A stretch of 64,000 bases of DNA. It comes from Sthenelais limicola (taxonomy: Eukaryota > Annelida > Polychaeta > Phyllodocida > Sigalionidae). The first letter of the stretch is position 1; the number at the start of each line of letters is the position of its first letter. Where the stretch lies: positions 109,616,582 to 109,680,581 of the forward strand of contig OW804097.1 in NCBI GenBank assembly GCA_942159475.1. The letters run 5' to 3'. The notes beneath the pieces were generated by a model that saw only the letters and a list, made by a program, of their open reading frames with translations, was not told the DNA's origin and ran no database searches. The translations under genes and the position numbers were made by a program. Below are positions 24,917 through 38,145 of the stretch, one piece after another.

Positions 24917-25678
24917 CAATGGATTATAAATAAAACCATAAATTTATATAAGAAACAATGAGCAGGAAAATTAGAAAGAGCGAGCCGAGAACAAAAGAAA
25001 ACAAAAACAGGAACAGTGCTAGTATCAGGAGAGGGAGTAGAATAATGCATGAAATCCCAAACAAAGGCAGGAGAGCACAGCAGCTTCATACAAATCAATC
25101 TATGGTCCCAGCCTTGTGCCTGGGATAAAAACATTAACACAGAATATGTGTGGCAGCAGTTACAGTGGAGGTGGTGGTAGTGGTGGTGGGAGGGGGAGAG
25201 GAACGTACCACAGACAGGCGTGTAGATAAAAAGGTAGTCAAACAAGAACAACACCTCAGGTTATCGGCACTGCAGTTTACATGGCAAATATTAACCTGGG
25301 AACTACGACCCGACTCTGTGTGTGTATGTGTGTGTGTGCAAGGGGGGGGGGGGGGTATGTGTGTGTATGTACGTTGTCATGTGAGTACATGTCATGTCGT
25401 GTGTGTGAACATTATGTGTTTGTGAGTGTGCCTGAAGTTTAGTGCATGTATGACTGCAGAATGATAGCATGTATTTGTGTGAGATATATCATAATTAATG
25501 CAAAGGTCAGGTATAAACAACACCCTAGAGATATACGAGTATCTAGATCCCACATCCCTTACCATTTAGACTGGTTGGAAAATAGCTTGGTCCCCAGGTT
25601 TTGGTTTTGTGGTCGCTAATAGGTGCTCCCACACATTAGTGATTTCAGTGTTTTGGGATTAGTGCCAGGGTTTGTGGT

Positions 25679-25745
25679 CGCTTGTGGGATTCGAACCCAC
25701 TTCCCCTCCAAGTCTCAGGTTGTTAGTCCCAACACCTGCACCACT

Positions 25746-25751
<6 letters not shown>
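25679..25751 (-). mobile_element. tRNA-like head of a SINE
   Basis: On the minus strand the stretch starts TCGCGGAGTGGTGCAGG, an A-box-like segment. About 50 bases later it has GGGTTCGAATCCCAC, a canonical pol III B box with a T-arm stem. It resembles a Leu/Ser-type tRNA but lacks a clean acceptor stem, so it is better read as a tRNA-derived SINE or tRNA relic than a working tRNA. Downstream on the minus strand, GCGACCACAAA recurs twice (about 25673 and 25610). The upstream side abuts the (GA)n tract. Confidence 0.55.
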
Positions 25752-25975
<224 letters not shown>

Positions 25976-26262
25976 CACGGGGGTGGGGGGACAGCTAAAC
26001 ACATCCAGGGATGCTCCTTGAGATAAACAAATTGACTTATTCAAATCTAACAGTTCCCCTCGTTGCCCTTACTCCTGTACAAACTAAGTAAACCCTCCAA
26101 ACGCTCTGGGCTCATCTGTGTCTGATCCTGTGGGAAAATACACTCCGTCTTGGAACGTAGTAAGCTGCTTGTGAGGAATGATTTATGATGTATTATATCC
26201 ACTCAGATACAGTTAGATGTGGTTTGAGTGATGCAGTCAATCTATATATGATGTGATATATA

Positions 26263-26494
26263 GATGGGTGAAATCGTCAGAAAATGTACAATTCATCTTC
26301 ATCAACCAAATTTAAGATAAAAATGTGTTTCAAAATTAGTTCAACACAACTAAACAGATTGTCTGAATCAAGGCAACATCAAATATCCTCAGATATACCA
26401 TACCTAGTATTGACCATTTTACAGTCTAATTTAACAGAATTTACTAAATGTGTAGATCTGCTGACCATTGTACATTTTCTGAAAATCGGAGTCA
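26263..26494 (+). mobile_element. MITE family A, copy 5
   Basis: TA-flanked. It starts ATGGGTGAAATCGTCAGAAA and ends TACATTTTCTGAAAATCGGA, with the family interior. Confidence 0.8.
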
Positions 26495-26671
26495 TATAGT
26501 ATGAAGCATACCGTGTTTTACTTTCATACACATTCATTTAGGCCTGTATCTATATGTGTGTATTGTTTTGTACATGTATATAACGTATGATGTATAGACA
26601 CGTGCTGCATCCATGCAAACAGGCATGAATGTAAAAAGCTTTCAATTAAATTCTAAAGTAGAATGCTTTGC

Positions 26672-26784
26672 ATGTATGTATGTCTATGTATGTATGTCTA
26701 TGTATGTATGTCTATGTATGTATGTATACATGTATGTATGTATGACCCCCCCCCCCCCCCCCCCCCCCCCACACACACACACCC
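26672..26784. repeat. (TATG)n then poly-C then (AC)n
   Basis: Repeats of TATGTATGTC are followed by about 24 C residues (from 26746) and then ACACACACAC. Confidence 0.95.
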
Positions 26785-27565
26785 CTCTGACACTCCATCC
26801 CTGAGGATAGATAGACCTTATACATCTCAGTTTTATCGACCATCCTCAACTTTAAGTACCACATAAATTGGGATGCTATCATTCGCCTGCTCTCAACTAG
26901 GACGGGCCATTAGGGGGAGCGACCACTCCTTGATATAACAATTGTAAAACACTGACTCTTTTATTATCCATCGATACCTACAACCAATTTACTTAACCTA
27001 GATGTGTATCAGGAAGATAAACTGCTAAATTAGTCCTTACTATAATAGGGGACCGAGTAAAGAGAAATCATTATCATAGGAAAGACACATAATATATTAT
27101 ATAAAATATTATTTTTCTAACGATGCCAGCTGAGAAAGTAGGTTTAGCATCAATGTATATACACCAATTCGTAGTCTAATGTAGTATTGCTATTCATTTC
27201 AGTGACAAATTTAATCGATGTGTTTAATAGTCAGAAAACGAGTTCTCACTTAGCAGCCTACTTTCAAGTTGTATGTAGTCCACTAGTGACTAGTGAAAAT
27301 TAATACCAGGGAAGGAAATCTATATCCCTAAATAAGAGAGGAAAGGGAGAAAAACTGCATCTCAGCAGGAACGTGAGAGAAGCATTGAGTAGACAATTTA
27401 TTTTATTCTCGTTGAGAGAAGGAGTGCCAGATTTATTGTCAACCTCTCTCCCATGAGCCATTGAATAGGATATATAATTAATTTGTCAAAAGAATAGATA
27501 AATTTAAGTAAGGGAAAAGTAATTTCCGTTTAGGGCAATGATGAATGAATCAAGAATATTGTCGA

Positions 27566-27601
27566 GAGACAGACAGAGACAGAGACGGAGAGAGATAGAG
27601 A

Positions 27602-27639
<38 letters not shown>

Positions 27640-27819
27640 ATCAAGAATATTGTCGAGAGACAGACAGAGACAGAGACGGAGAGAGATAGAGAGAGAGAGA
27701 GAGAGAGATAGAGAGTAGAGAGAGAGAGGAGAGAGAGAGAGAAGAGAGAGAGAGAAGAGAGAGAGAAGGAGAGAGAGAGAGAGAAGAGATGAGAGAGAGA
27801 GGAGAGAGAGAGAGCGAAG

Positions 27820-27871
<52 letters not shown>

Positions 27872-27912
27872 GAGAGAGAGACAGAGAGAGAGACAGACAG
27901 AGACAGACATAG
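27566..27912. repeat. (GA)n tract with a duplicated segment
   Basis: Long GAGA/GACAGA repeat. Within it the non-repetitive word TCAAGAATATTGTCGAGAGA occurs at about 27550 and again at about 27640, showing a 90-bp segmental duplication. Open frames here are artefacts. Confidence 0.9.
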
Positions 27913-29128
27913 GGAGGGAGCGAAAATGAGAGAAAGAAAGAACAGGTGGGACAAACCAAGGAACCAGGGTTGAAAAAAATCGCTTAAAAAACGGGTGGAC
28001 AACCAAAAAGAAACGCATGAGAGAAACAGATAAGAGGTACACAAAGGCAGCCTTGTTTTAAACAAGGTAATTGCCAACAACAAACTTTCATAAAAAAAAA
28101 TACTTCAAACTTTAGAATACCTCAGGTGATGTCCACCGGTAATAAACAACAAGACCTGCATCACTGGTATTCACAATTCTCAAATATTATTATTAGTATT
28201 GAAGATTGAAATGGAATTAAAAATACATTATTATATCGGAAAATAATTTCAAGGAATAACCAAGAGGTCGATATTTTGTTCAAATATGAAATTATGTCTA
28301 TATTTTCGATCATTCGAGTTGGCAACATAATCAATTACTTAATCATTGTCAATATAAATCATCGTATTAAAGCAATGTATCATATCAACAATACTTTTAA
28401 TGGGCGTGTATTGCCAAACATTTATACTAGTTAACAACTAACACTCAGTAATTCCTGCATTTTGGCAAATATTTGTATGATGTAAAAATTAGTGTCTTGT
28501 ATGCATTCATGAATTCTTAACTTCACCCATCACTGACAAGTTCAACCTTTAAAAAGACGTTGGTCCTGTCTCTGATAATTCAATCGTGTCATTATTTTTC
28601 ATTTTCCTCTCACAAAAATACAAAAGAAAGTTTGCTGCACGAGTCTCCTTCGAAATGGCCATACATAAATCCATCCCAACATCTAGAATGAAATAAAAGG
28701 CTCACTCAGACCTTTAACCTCCTCCTGCTTTTCTTCACAATTCAGCCTTCATAAATAATAGTAATAAATTGCTTAACGCAGATCCTGTAGTCAAGTATAA
28801 CCGGTTTTCATTTATAAAAGGATTTGCATGGCAGCCATTTTGGGCGTTTATTCGCAGGGAATCGTGGAAACTGCTATATATTATATATATTCAAAAGTGT
28901 TGTTTTTTAAAAAAAATCAGACCTAATGTTACATTGGTAGTAATATTCCCAGTTCGAGTCATGACAGAACAATATTTAGAGGTAATCTTATCATAGACTT
29001 ATACATGAAATTAAACATTTTATAATGATTTTACATATATTATATATCCCATGACAAGCGCAGTGAAGCATGCATACAAACCCGTTATTGGACCATAACT
29101 GTGCATTTGTTTTTGACTCTTCACTCAC

Positions 29129-29221
29129 GTCTGTCTACTTTGAAATACAACAGGACTGAAACGGTTGGATGATTTTGTGGCTTTGAGCCGGCGGTAACTG
29201 CCACTTTCACCCTCAAGACAC
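29129..29221 (-). other. possible orphan exon (93 nt)
   Basis: On the minus strand the stretch lies between CATTGCACAG and a strong donor, GTGAGT. Two frames are open across it. It could be an upstream exon of the receptor gene. Its end phase (1 or 2) does not match the phase-0 start of the exon at 23983, so another exon would be needed. I recognise no domain. Confidence 0.25.
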
Positions 29222-30026
29222 CTGTGCAATGGCCGTACCACTTAGATACAATATAATTCCCACAAACGGTTTGTATTATCATTATGCTTTGTTACATTGT
29301 AAAACTTCTGGTAGGTTTTAACAAGACAGTTATACTCTACAATTACTAGTAAATTATGCATTATTTCACTGAAACCAAACAAGAATAACTATTTCCATAG
29401 AATTTTTTTTTATTTAGTATTTTTATACAGCACATCTTCTGTAATAACAGCAGTTGAGTTATCAACAAGTATATCGTACAATGTAGTTCTAATAATCAAT
29501 TCATGAATTGAGAACATTAACATTGGGATATGGGCTCACAGATGATAATTCAATACAGAATAAACATGGTCTTCCGCCCACCGCTGTGTCTATCTAGACC
29601 TAACTCTACTGAACAAAGCCCAAAGTAAGACCAAAGGTCAAGATCAGAAATAAAATTAAATGAAATAAATTTAGAAATTATTAGTTATGAATACAAACAC
29701 ATCTGATAGGATTCGATTAAAGGTACAACGCGAATTGTCTCCTTAAAAGGAATGCAGGGTGTGGAATAACTAAAGCTCTCTAAAGTATGAATATGAATCG
29801 ATTTCATGGAGAGAAGGGAGGAAAATTATATACCATGAAAAATGTTTCTATGAGAAATGGGTCTGCTCAGCCAACTTCCCTTTTAAATGGTAAAAAAACA
29901 CAGAGGGACCCTTGGATAAGTCATACATATATATCAGCGTTTCATGCATGAACAAGCGCGAGTAGTTGGGGTAGAAATAGACGATAACATGGGAGTAGAA
30001 GCCTAGCCAGAGGGGATGGGGGAGAT

Positions 30027-30046
30027 GGGGGGGGGGGGGGGGGGGG
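30027..30046. repeat. G20 homopolymer
   Basis: Uninterrupted run of about 20 G. Confidence 0.95.
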
Positions 30047-30080
30047 TTAGAGACAAGGCCAAAATAACCTAAAGATAGAA

Positions 30081-30257
30081 CAGTCTAGGTCCAAAGATGG
30101 GAGGGTGCCTTCAAACGAAGGGAAAGCCTCTAGCCTCAAACGACCGCAAAATGTCATTATATTCCCATTAAAACGCCGAGTCTTAGGCGAGGAAACCGAT
30201 TAGCGAAGTAGGCTGACAAACCAGTCTTATCTGATCTGAAGGTTTGGACCTAGAGTG
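30081..30257 (+). mobile_element. MITE family B, copy 1
   Basis: Starts CAGTCTAGGTCCAAA and ends TTTGGACCTAGAGTG, an inverted pair. The interior has CTTCAAACGAAGGGAAAGCC and TTCCCATTAAAACGCCGAGT, shared with copies at 37930, 39563 and 39773. Confidence 0.8.
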
Positions 30258-30675
30258 AGAAGACTGCATTATACTTTTTTTCTTAACTTACTCTATAAAA
30301 TATTACTAATACCAGATCTAAAGAAATACATTTCAGAATAAATTTTCCGAGTTTGTACATGTTTATTCTTCACTTTTTACAGAATATTCCTTCTCCATGA
30401 TGCTATTACCTGGAGGGGACAGGTGCCCCGCCGGTCCCACCCCTGTATAATAAACTGCTAAAGTACATACGAGCAGCTGCTTACACTAAATGACTAACAC
30501 TACTCCAGTGAGGCTGAAATATTGAGGCTAGCACTACACACAGCGCTCCTCTGCATACATTATGACTTGTGTAAGTCTTTTTAATTTTTCATGTTTCTTG
30601 TTAATAAAGTCTTATTAAATTAGAGTCACTACCCCCCTCCCCGCCCTTCCCCCTCCACTACATGCCTGATGTGTT

Positions 30676-30836
30676 ATTGAAATAGGCTGAGGGACTTGAT
30701 GCTAGTCTAATCTAATCTCATTGAGATAGGCTGGGGGACGCGTTGCTAGTCTAAACACATTGAGAGAGGCAGAAGGGCAAGGCACTACTCTAATCAAATT
30801 GAGATTGGCTGAGGGACATGGTGCTAGTCTATATCC
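30676..30836. repeat. 39-44 bp minisatellite, four units
   Basis: ATTGA-ATAGGCTGAGGGAC...GCTAGTCTA units start at about 30676, 30720, 30759 and 30798. Confidence 0.8.
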
Positions 30837-31121
30837 ACACAGCCCACATCTAATCCATATTTCCATTAGTGGATTCTGTCAGATCTGTCAGCAGTGTCTG
30901 TAAACTGCAGTATTATAATTTACCGATCGATATGAGATCACTGTATACATACATAATACGTCAAAGATGGTAGAAGACCCTGGTCACCCATAGCTCTCAG
31001 ATCATGGTATAATGAACTTTGAACTGGCTCATTGTTGTTCATCTAGGACTTGTTGTAATATGCTGACTGTAACAGGACAAACTGCAGAGTTCTATTTCTA
31101 TTTCACTTTCATTTCGCAGTC

Positions 31122-31161
31122 GAAATAAAAGGCTTAATCAATCAAACAATCAATCAATCAC
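31122..31161 (+). mobile_element. retroposon 3' end with (AATC)n tail
   Basis: GAAATAAAAGGCTT followed by repeated AATC is typical of a SINE/LINE 3' terminus. The 5' extent is not resolved. Confidence 0.4.
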
Positions 31162-31941
31162 ATGGCGGCAGTTGCCTACTTTTCACACTTGAGGGCGCCA
31201 CAACTAGTCCCAACTAACCTCCAGGCTGCCTGCATTGTTATAATTTATGTGTCCAATTCCTTATATAATCCATGATATCCAACATAATTTATTACACCCA
31301 TGAGCTGTAGTTGCCTATGCATGTACCTTCAACATTGTAGAGATATTGTTGAAACCAATCAGACAATAAATCTATGTCGCAGGTAATGTCGTTTTGGTGG
31401 AGTAGGGCCTTTACAATCCGTCATACCTTTCAATTTTCTAGATCCACCCCGTCCCATTAACAGATGTTTACCAGGCGTAAATTTACCAATCCATTTACAC
31501 CAATTAGAGGCACTTACTTTATAACATACTCAAGACAAGTGGGTCAGACCTTCAGCATTTTGGGTCTGCTCTGAGAACCATGAATAATGATCAATGTTTC
31601 CACCGTTTGATAAAATTAAACATTATTCATTAATACCCAGGCAATAAAAGTGAGAAATCACAGAAATGAATTGCCTGCTGACAGCCCATGCAGTTGTGGA
31701 TCCAAGATGACACTGACTGGTCTAAAGTTCTATGTAATTGATTAAGTATGCGAATCTAGACTACAGTGTTAGTAAGGTCCCTAGCTCCTAACCTGCGACT
31801 CATGTACTTCTGGCACGATTGTCTTGAGTGGGAGGTTTTATTTTGGTATTGGCAGCCCTCGTGGGAACGGGGGGGGGGGGGGGTGAGGGATGAGGGGGTG
31901 AATAGTGTGGGTGGGGGTGTTATAGTTAAATTGTAGAGAGA

Positions 31942-31946
<5 letters not shown>

Positions 31947-31978
<32 letters not shown>

Positions 31979-31989
31979 AAGAGAGAGAC

Positions 31990-32057
<68 letters not shown>

Positions 32058-32066
32058 CAAACATAC

Positions 32067-32116
<50 letters not shown>

Positions 32117-32125
32117 CAAACATAC

Positions 32126-32169
<44 letters not shown>

Positions 32170-32178
32170 CAAACATAC

Positions 32179-32218
<40 letters not shown>

Positions 32219-32244
32219 CAAACATACAGACAGAGAGAGAGACA
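31947..32244. repeat. (GA)n with an embedded minisatellite
   Basis: GA tract in which GACAAACATACAGACAGAGA recurs four times, at about 32056, 32116, 32167 and 32217 (period 50-60 bp). Serine/leucine-rich open frames on the minus strand are artefacts. Confidence 0.95.
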
Positions 32245-34160
32245 TACAGATAGACAGAGACGTGGAGAGAATGAGAAAACGTAAAGGACAGGGGGATAGA
32301 TATAATGGAGAATAATACGTGGATAGATGGATGGACAGAGAACAAAGAGCGGAGAGCAGCAAGGTGGGGGAAGAGGTAAAAGAGCCAAGAGTTCACACAG
32401 GTACAGCTATAGAGAAATCACTACAACCACTGCCAGGCAACATTCATCCCACTCAATGAAGGGTTGCAGGCATTGGCAGCCTGCCAACATTTCACGTTAA
32501 AAAAAATTGCAACCGAGCAAAAAAAAATCCCCAGCGGTAGAATTATTAACACAGGGATTACGGCCCTGACCAAAACCATGGTTATGGCTTTGTTACCCAT
32601 ATAATGTGGGTACAAAATAATTTTCTTCATTACCAGTATTTAATTCACTCCTATTTTTTTTTATTGAAACACAAAAGGTTAATATACATTGTGCTCGTGC
32701 TGAGAATTATTCTCTAGAATATGGTCAATATATATCATACTGATCTACCTATAGGCCATTTTATACAGGTTATAGTTGGTTAAAAGAGCATCTATATCAC
32801 ACGAGTTGCAATGTCATACTTTAACTTAAGCAAGTATGGGTAAGTTAACTGATCTATATTCAAGCATTAATGATCTAAAAAGAAACATTTTCAGTTGTTT
32901 GGTATCAGATGAGTATATAATGAACAAAATCATGTACACTTTACGCTGCTAAATGTCCAGCATGGTTCCGACAGCAGTGAGGGCCAAACTTAAATTAAAG
33001 ATTTTCTGAATTTCAAGACTGATTTAATGATTGAGTCCAAGTGAGGCCCCTTAAAACAATCTGGCCATCTAATTTATTTTATCTATTTTTCCTAATTAAA
33101 GCATTTTAACGCCCCACAGAGACTCATGTCACCTGATTCACCAGACGCTAGGACCCTGCTTGGGAAATCCATAACCTTTCCAATGAACTGCCCGACCATC
33201 GGTTCATGTGAAAATTCAAGTCATGGAATAACCACCCTCTCCCATGGCAGTCCGAACAGTGGTCGTATTGATTTTTAATTGCCATCATTTTCCCACTCGC
33301 AGTGTCTGTGGGAATCTGGTTTCAAAATGATAAAATAAAAATAGTGAAATGTCGTTCCAAAACTAAAATCTGGTAAGTACAAGTCGATCTGGCACGTTGG
33401 GGTGATGCAATGCATTATTGAACTTCTTTTCATGGAATTTAGCTTTTTTCACTTCATGGGAAAATCAGAAAACCATGTTACTGTAAAACGGTTTGAAAAG
33501 TGATTTTCAAATGAGAGGATTCGAGTGAAAACAATTTTACCAGTTCGGGAATATTCTTTCCAAGCAGGAATATATTTTAATAAACATTTAAGTAAATTTG
33601 GTAACATCTTTTTGTGTTGTAATACCAGTTGGTATTCTTCCAGCTTTGATGGATTCACTATTTTAGAATTTTGAAAGGCTTACGTGATAACTAAGGTGAA
33701 TTGATATGATTTTTTTCAAAGGAACTCGTGGGGTTGTAGGGAATATTGACACATCAGTGTAATGCAGACGAATGATAATTATTAATAAATTAATTATGAT
33801 TAAATAAAGCCGGTAGTTTTAAAATGTTTTGAAAGTGACAAATAAGCGTTCCATTTATTGACCTCACTAAAAGACCCGTCTTCTATTCAATAAAAAGAAA
33901 TAACAAATAGTTCTGCGAAGGTATGAATTAATTAACTTGCTGCACCCTTTTTGCCCATCCTATAGTTATATAGTATTGCCGCTAAAAAGTCTTCCAGTAC
34001 GCGCCCTCTAAGCTCTTTTCAGAAATAAACTTCTATTTGTATTTCAATGCAAATTAAGAATGAGATTATTGGAGCTTTTGAATGCTGTAATAATTTTTAA
34101 ACGGCGTGATCCTGTAAAGCAGTCTACAAAACCTAAGAAACAAGTGTTACGCCGGATATA

Positions 34161-34323
34161 CAGTGGCCCTTGGGACTGAATGATTTTTGGTCCCATAGCG
34201 AGGTAGTCTCTTTAGAGGGCTCTAAATCTAATAAGAGGGAATAATTCGGGAGTGGGAAAACCTACTGGCCTTAATAGAGGGCTGGTCTCTATAATGAAGT
34301 GGTCTTTATGTGAGGTTCCACTG
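34161..34323. mobile_element. pogo/Tigger-like MITE, 163 bp
   Basis: TA-flanked. The right end GAGGTTCCACTG is the complement of the widespread CAGTGGAACCTC terminus and the left end is CAGTGGCCCTT. The inner sequence (TAGAGGGCT, GTCTCTATAATGAAGTGGTC) also resembles pogo/Tigger ends. Non-coding. Confidence 0.7.
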
Positions 34324-34456
34324 TATATATAAGATTGGGACTGACGTCCTAGCAACACCATTTCAGGGTTTCGTTACTAATTGTTGTATCCAAACAGCCA
34401 AACACCAGGGGCTAATCCTCCCCAATTGTGGTCAAATGAAACAACGGGACAAAAAG

Positions 34457-34551
34457 TACACTCTATACTCGACCTGTTGGCAGTAAACATCAAAGCTCGC
34501 TATGGTTAACTCTATGCGGCGCTGCTGCCAACAGGACGAGTATAGAGTGTA
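34457..34551. repeat. 95-bp hairpin with 27-bp inverted arms
   Basis: TACACTCTATACTCG-ACCTGTTGGCAG at the left is matched by its reverse complement at the right with one mismatch. The loop is about 40 bp. It may be a very short MITE or a hairpin RNA gene. Confidence 0.7.
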
Positions 34552-34877
34552 GAAAAGATTGTACCTCGGAGTTTAAGAACGATGTTAGCTGTGATGCAGC
34601 TTTAAAACATTTTTTATCAAATTTTTAATTTGAGTATGTTGCCAATGTTAATCCCCGTGTACACATGTTGTGCCAACTTAACCCATTTTCCGCCACTTCT
34701 CACAAGTAGGCCCATGGGGTCGTAAAGATCCATGTTAAAAAGTGCCAACAGAGGAGAGACAGGCAGAGTGGGGTTAAAAATAGCCCTAACACTTGACTGG
34801 TGCAGCGCGTTGTGAGGAGATTGTAAGATATTCCATTCCCTGTACTTGACATAGCCTAGGGAGTGTTTTGAATAGGA

Positions 34878-35038
34878 GACAGAGAGAAGAGAGGGAAAGG
34901 GGCGGGGAGGTAGGAAGAGAAGGGGAGGAAGAGAAAGGGAGAGAATGGAGGGAGGGAGGGAGAAGGAAGAAGATGATGAGAGGGGGTAGAGAAAGGGAAG
35001 GGAGGGGAGGAAGGAGGGAGGGAGAGAGAGGGACACAG
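34878..35038. repeat. purine-rich (GGGA/GAGA) tract
   Basis: Low-complexity GGAGGGA/AGAGA sequence about 160 bp long. Open frames on either strand are artefacts. Confidence 0.9.
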
Positions 35039-35220
35039 ACAGAAAGAGTCGCAGAACAACATACATGTATTATGTTAAAATAATAAATTGTCATCTCTTC
35101 ATTTAATAGAATTCTTAGGGACTGGGTAAAAGGGAAAACCAATATGGCTGTTGTTTGTGTAATTCTCTATGTAGCCATGTCTAGCCTAGTCTAGTCCCAA
35201 GACATAGCCAGAGTTGAGAG

Positions 35221-35250
35221 CCCCCCCCCCCCCCCCCCCCACACACACAC
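35221..35250. repeat. poly-C then (AC)n
   Basis: About 20 C followed by ACACACACAC. Confidence 0.95.
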
Positions 35251-37929
35251 TCCTCCATCTTTATTATGACAGAACTCAGAGACAAGTGTTGGAGAGAGGG
35301 CAGGCTGCGGTAGAAAAGGACAATTTGTACGGCACGGTGAATGGCATGTACAACATTCCATGCATTGTACCAGCTACGAGCGAGGAATATTTATTATAAA
35401 AATAAACACTTCTAAACGACATTTCTTTGGAATGGCGAGAGTTATCTCTATAATGTTTACAAGACCAGCTAGGTCTACAGAACAAAACCCAATCCCAGTT
35501 CAAGTTGAGAAAGGGAAGCACACTGCGTTTTAACTTTAAATTTAAGTTTAGGATTTTACCAACTATTCTGCTTTTTTTAATCTTGAAAACTTATATATGA
35601 GTAATTCCATAGAGTTAACAGACTTCGCCAAGGTTAGGGTTTGCAGCTGAATCTTTACAACGGTATTATAATGAAATTATTTCAAAATAAATATCGGACG
35701 AACACACAGACACGCTTTTGGGAATTGATGTACTTATTTGAAGAAATGTTTTTTAAAAAAATGTTTAATGTTTAAAACAAACTTCAGAATTAGAGAGGAA
35801 CAAGTTATCCAAGTTTTAGATATTGATGAATACATTTTCTGTTTCTGTGTCATCAACTGTAACTTGGTTTTCAAAACCTGTTCAGCAAATTCTAGAGATA
35901 GCAATGCAAGTGCAGTATGTATAAAATAAATCAAATATAAGCAAAAAATATACCGTAATACGAAATCTTATGTGAAGTTTTGGTCAGGAATAAAACCGTA
36001 AATCAGAATGAGCGATTTTAAATCGCGATATTATTGACTTTGTCCAAGTTGCCTATATCGTGTGGTAGGGGCGGGAATTAGTTGCTTGGTAGGGGATTTT
36101 CGTAACGTTCAATTAATATTATCAGTGATATATTCAATATATTCAAATGGATAACAAGTAAGGACTTGATGGTTATACATGTATACATACATGTCGGTTA
36201 CATGCTCATGGATTGGATTGATTTCCTTTGCTAATGTTTCAAGGGGATTTTTTTTTCAATGTTTATTATTATTCTAACATTGTTTAGACTGCATCAACTG
36301 TTTATGTTGGTGTAAACCGATAGGAGGGAGGGTGATATAAGCCTGTAAGAGCAATAGTATTTTATAATAGGCCACAGAACTGTAGTGTAGATAACATTGA
36401 GCACGATCCCTCCACACACTACATCAGGTTTCAAACAGGACTTGATCTTTCTGATGTAACTTAATTCAAGGACACAAGAGGTCAAATGTGTGTACATGCT
36501 CTATAGCAAAAACATAAGTTATACGATATGGAATTATTTGCTATACATGTAACTTCTGAAGTCGTGTCCTAAGTTACTGTTAGAATCCCAAATAGTGGAC
36601 CTGTATGCGGCATTGAGAATGTTAATCTGAATTATTTTTGGGAAACAGTCCGCTCTCTTCTAATATTTGAGAAAATGTCGTCTGCTATCAACAATGCATT
36701 GTGAGAGCGATACATGGGTGTATATAAATGGGAATACAATATGATATATTATACATAATTAAATATTCATATTTAAAGCATTTGTAGCATCGATACTGAA
36801 AACGTATGATTATTAATGCTCAATATTTAAAATATAGACAGACATCCATATAACCAGTTTAAATTAATGGCTGAGAGGCGAGGTCAGTTTGCACAAGCTA
36901 GATAGGGCATGGCCCCTAAGCTTTCTTTTAAAAAGTTGTGCTAATAATTAGTCACTACGGTGCTATTGGATAATCCGATATGGATGGAGTATGACACAAT
37001 CAGAACCACATATACATACTAATGAGGTCTATTTTTTTTTTTTTATTACACCTACATCAACACAAGTGGTGTGTTTATAATTTCCATAAATACACACAAA
37101 AACATGGTTCTTTTGGGACAGTAGCCTACATCCTCTCCCATTAGCCCCATAGGGATACAAACTTAATTTTAAATCAACAAGAAATTAAGACCATTTTATT
37201 CCTTGAGTCCAATCTGGACCAGAAACCATCATTTAAGTAGGGATCATCATCCTTCTTCCCACCCAAATAGTAGGGGCCCTCCCAGGACCCACACATTTTG
37301 CCTGATGAGCTTTAACAAGCGAAACCATGTTGTGCCAAACATTATATTATATAATGGAAGGAGTTTTTGAGTTTAAACATACATTTCCACACATAAAGGG
37401 TGGAAAAATATAATTTGATTCAATAATACTCATCTTTAGATGCATCACAGAAATGATGCACCTATCGATCTCCAGGTATCATCACCTGGACACATGAGCA
37501 CCCCTTGTGATGTCATAATGTCAACATCACCAAGGGAATAGTGAGGTATTGGTTACCCACGTCTGAGGACCTTCCAAATCCTTAGTAGCATGGTAGCATT
37601 GGATCGGACAGGTCGCACATCGCATCGTTTAATTACTAATGAGGTCTAGTATCGTGGCCGCAATGGACGGTCGACAGAACATCATGTATGACATTCGCTT
37701 TTGCAAATCCACTCTAATGACCCTAGTTTTAATACACAAGGAGGCATGAAGAGTAAGAAAATAAATGACTTGCATATTTATAATTATATATGGGACTACA
37801 TATGTGTATGTCCGCCAGACAATACAGTATGCGCATACTGCCAGTCTTGTAAATTGCAATGACAGTAGACGGGAAGGTCTGTAACACTGGCGAAGCAGAA
37901 ATATGCCCTGGGAAGGGGGCCGGGCCCTG

Positions 37930-38145
37930 CAGTCTAGGCTCAGAGCCTCTCAGATTAGATAGGAATGGCATGTCAGTGATTGGACGCCTACTGCGCTAAT
38001 TTCTTTTCTGACCCAGGAAGAGGCGTCCTAATGGGATAATAATGGTATTTTGTGGTGCTAATGGGATTATAATAGCATTTTGCGGTTTGAGGCGAGAGGC
38101 TTTTCCTCAGTTTGAAGGGACTCTCTCAACTTTGAGCCTAGACTG
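37930..38145 (-). mobile_element. MITE family B, copy 2 (reverse)
   Basis: Inverted ends CAGTCTAGGCTCA and TTGAGCCTAGACTG. The interior is the reverse complement of copy 1. About 216 bp. Confidence 0.8.

Noticed and set aside
30676..30836. CRISPR-like array
   Set aside because: Units of 39-44 bp are contiguous and diverged with no unique spacers; this is a eukaryotic minisatellite.
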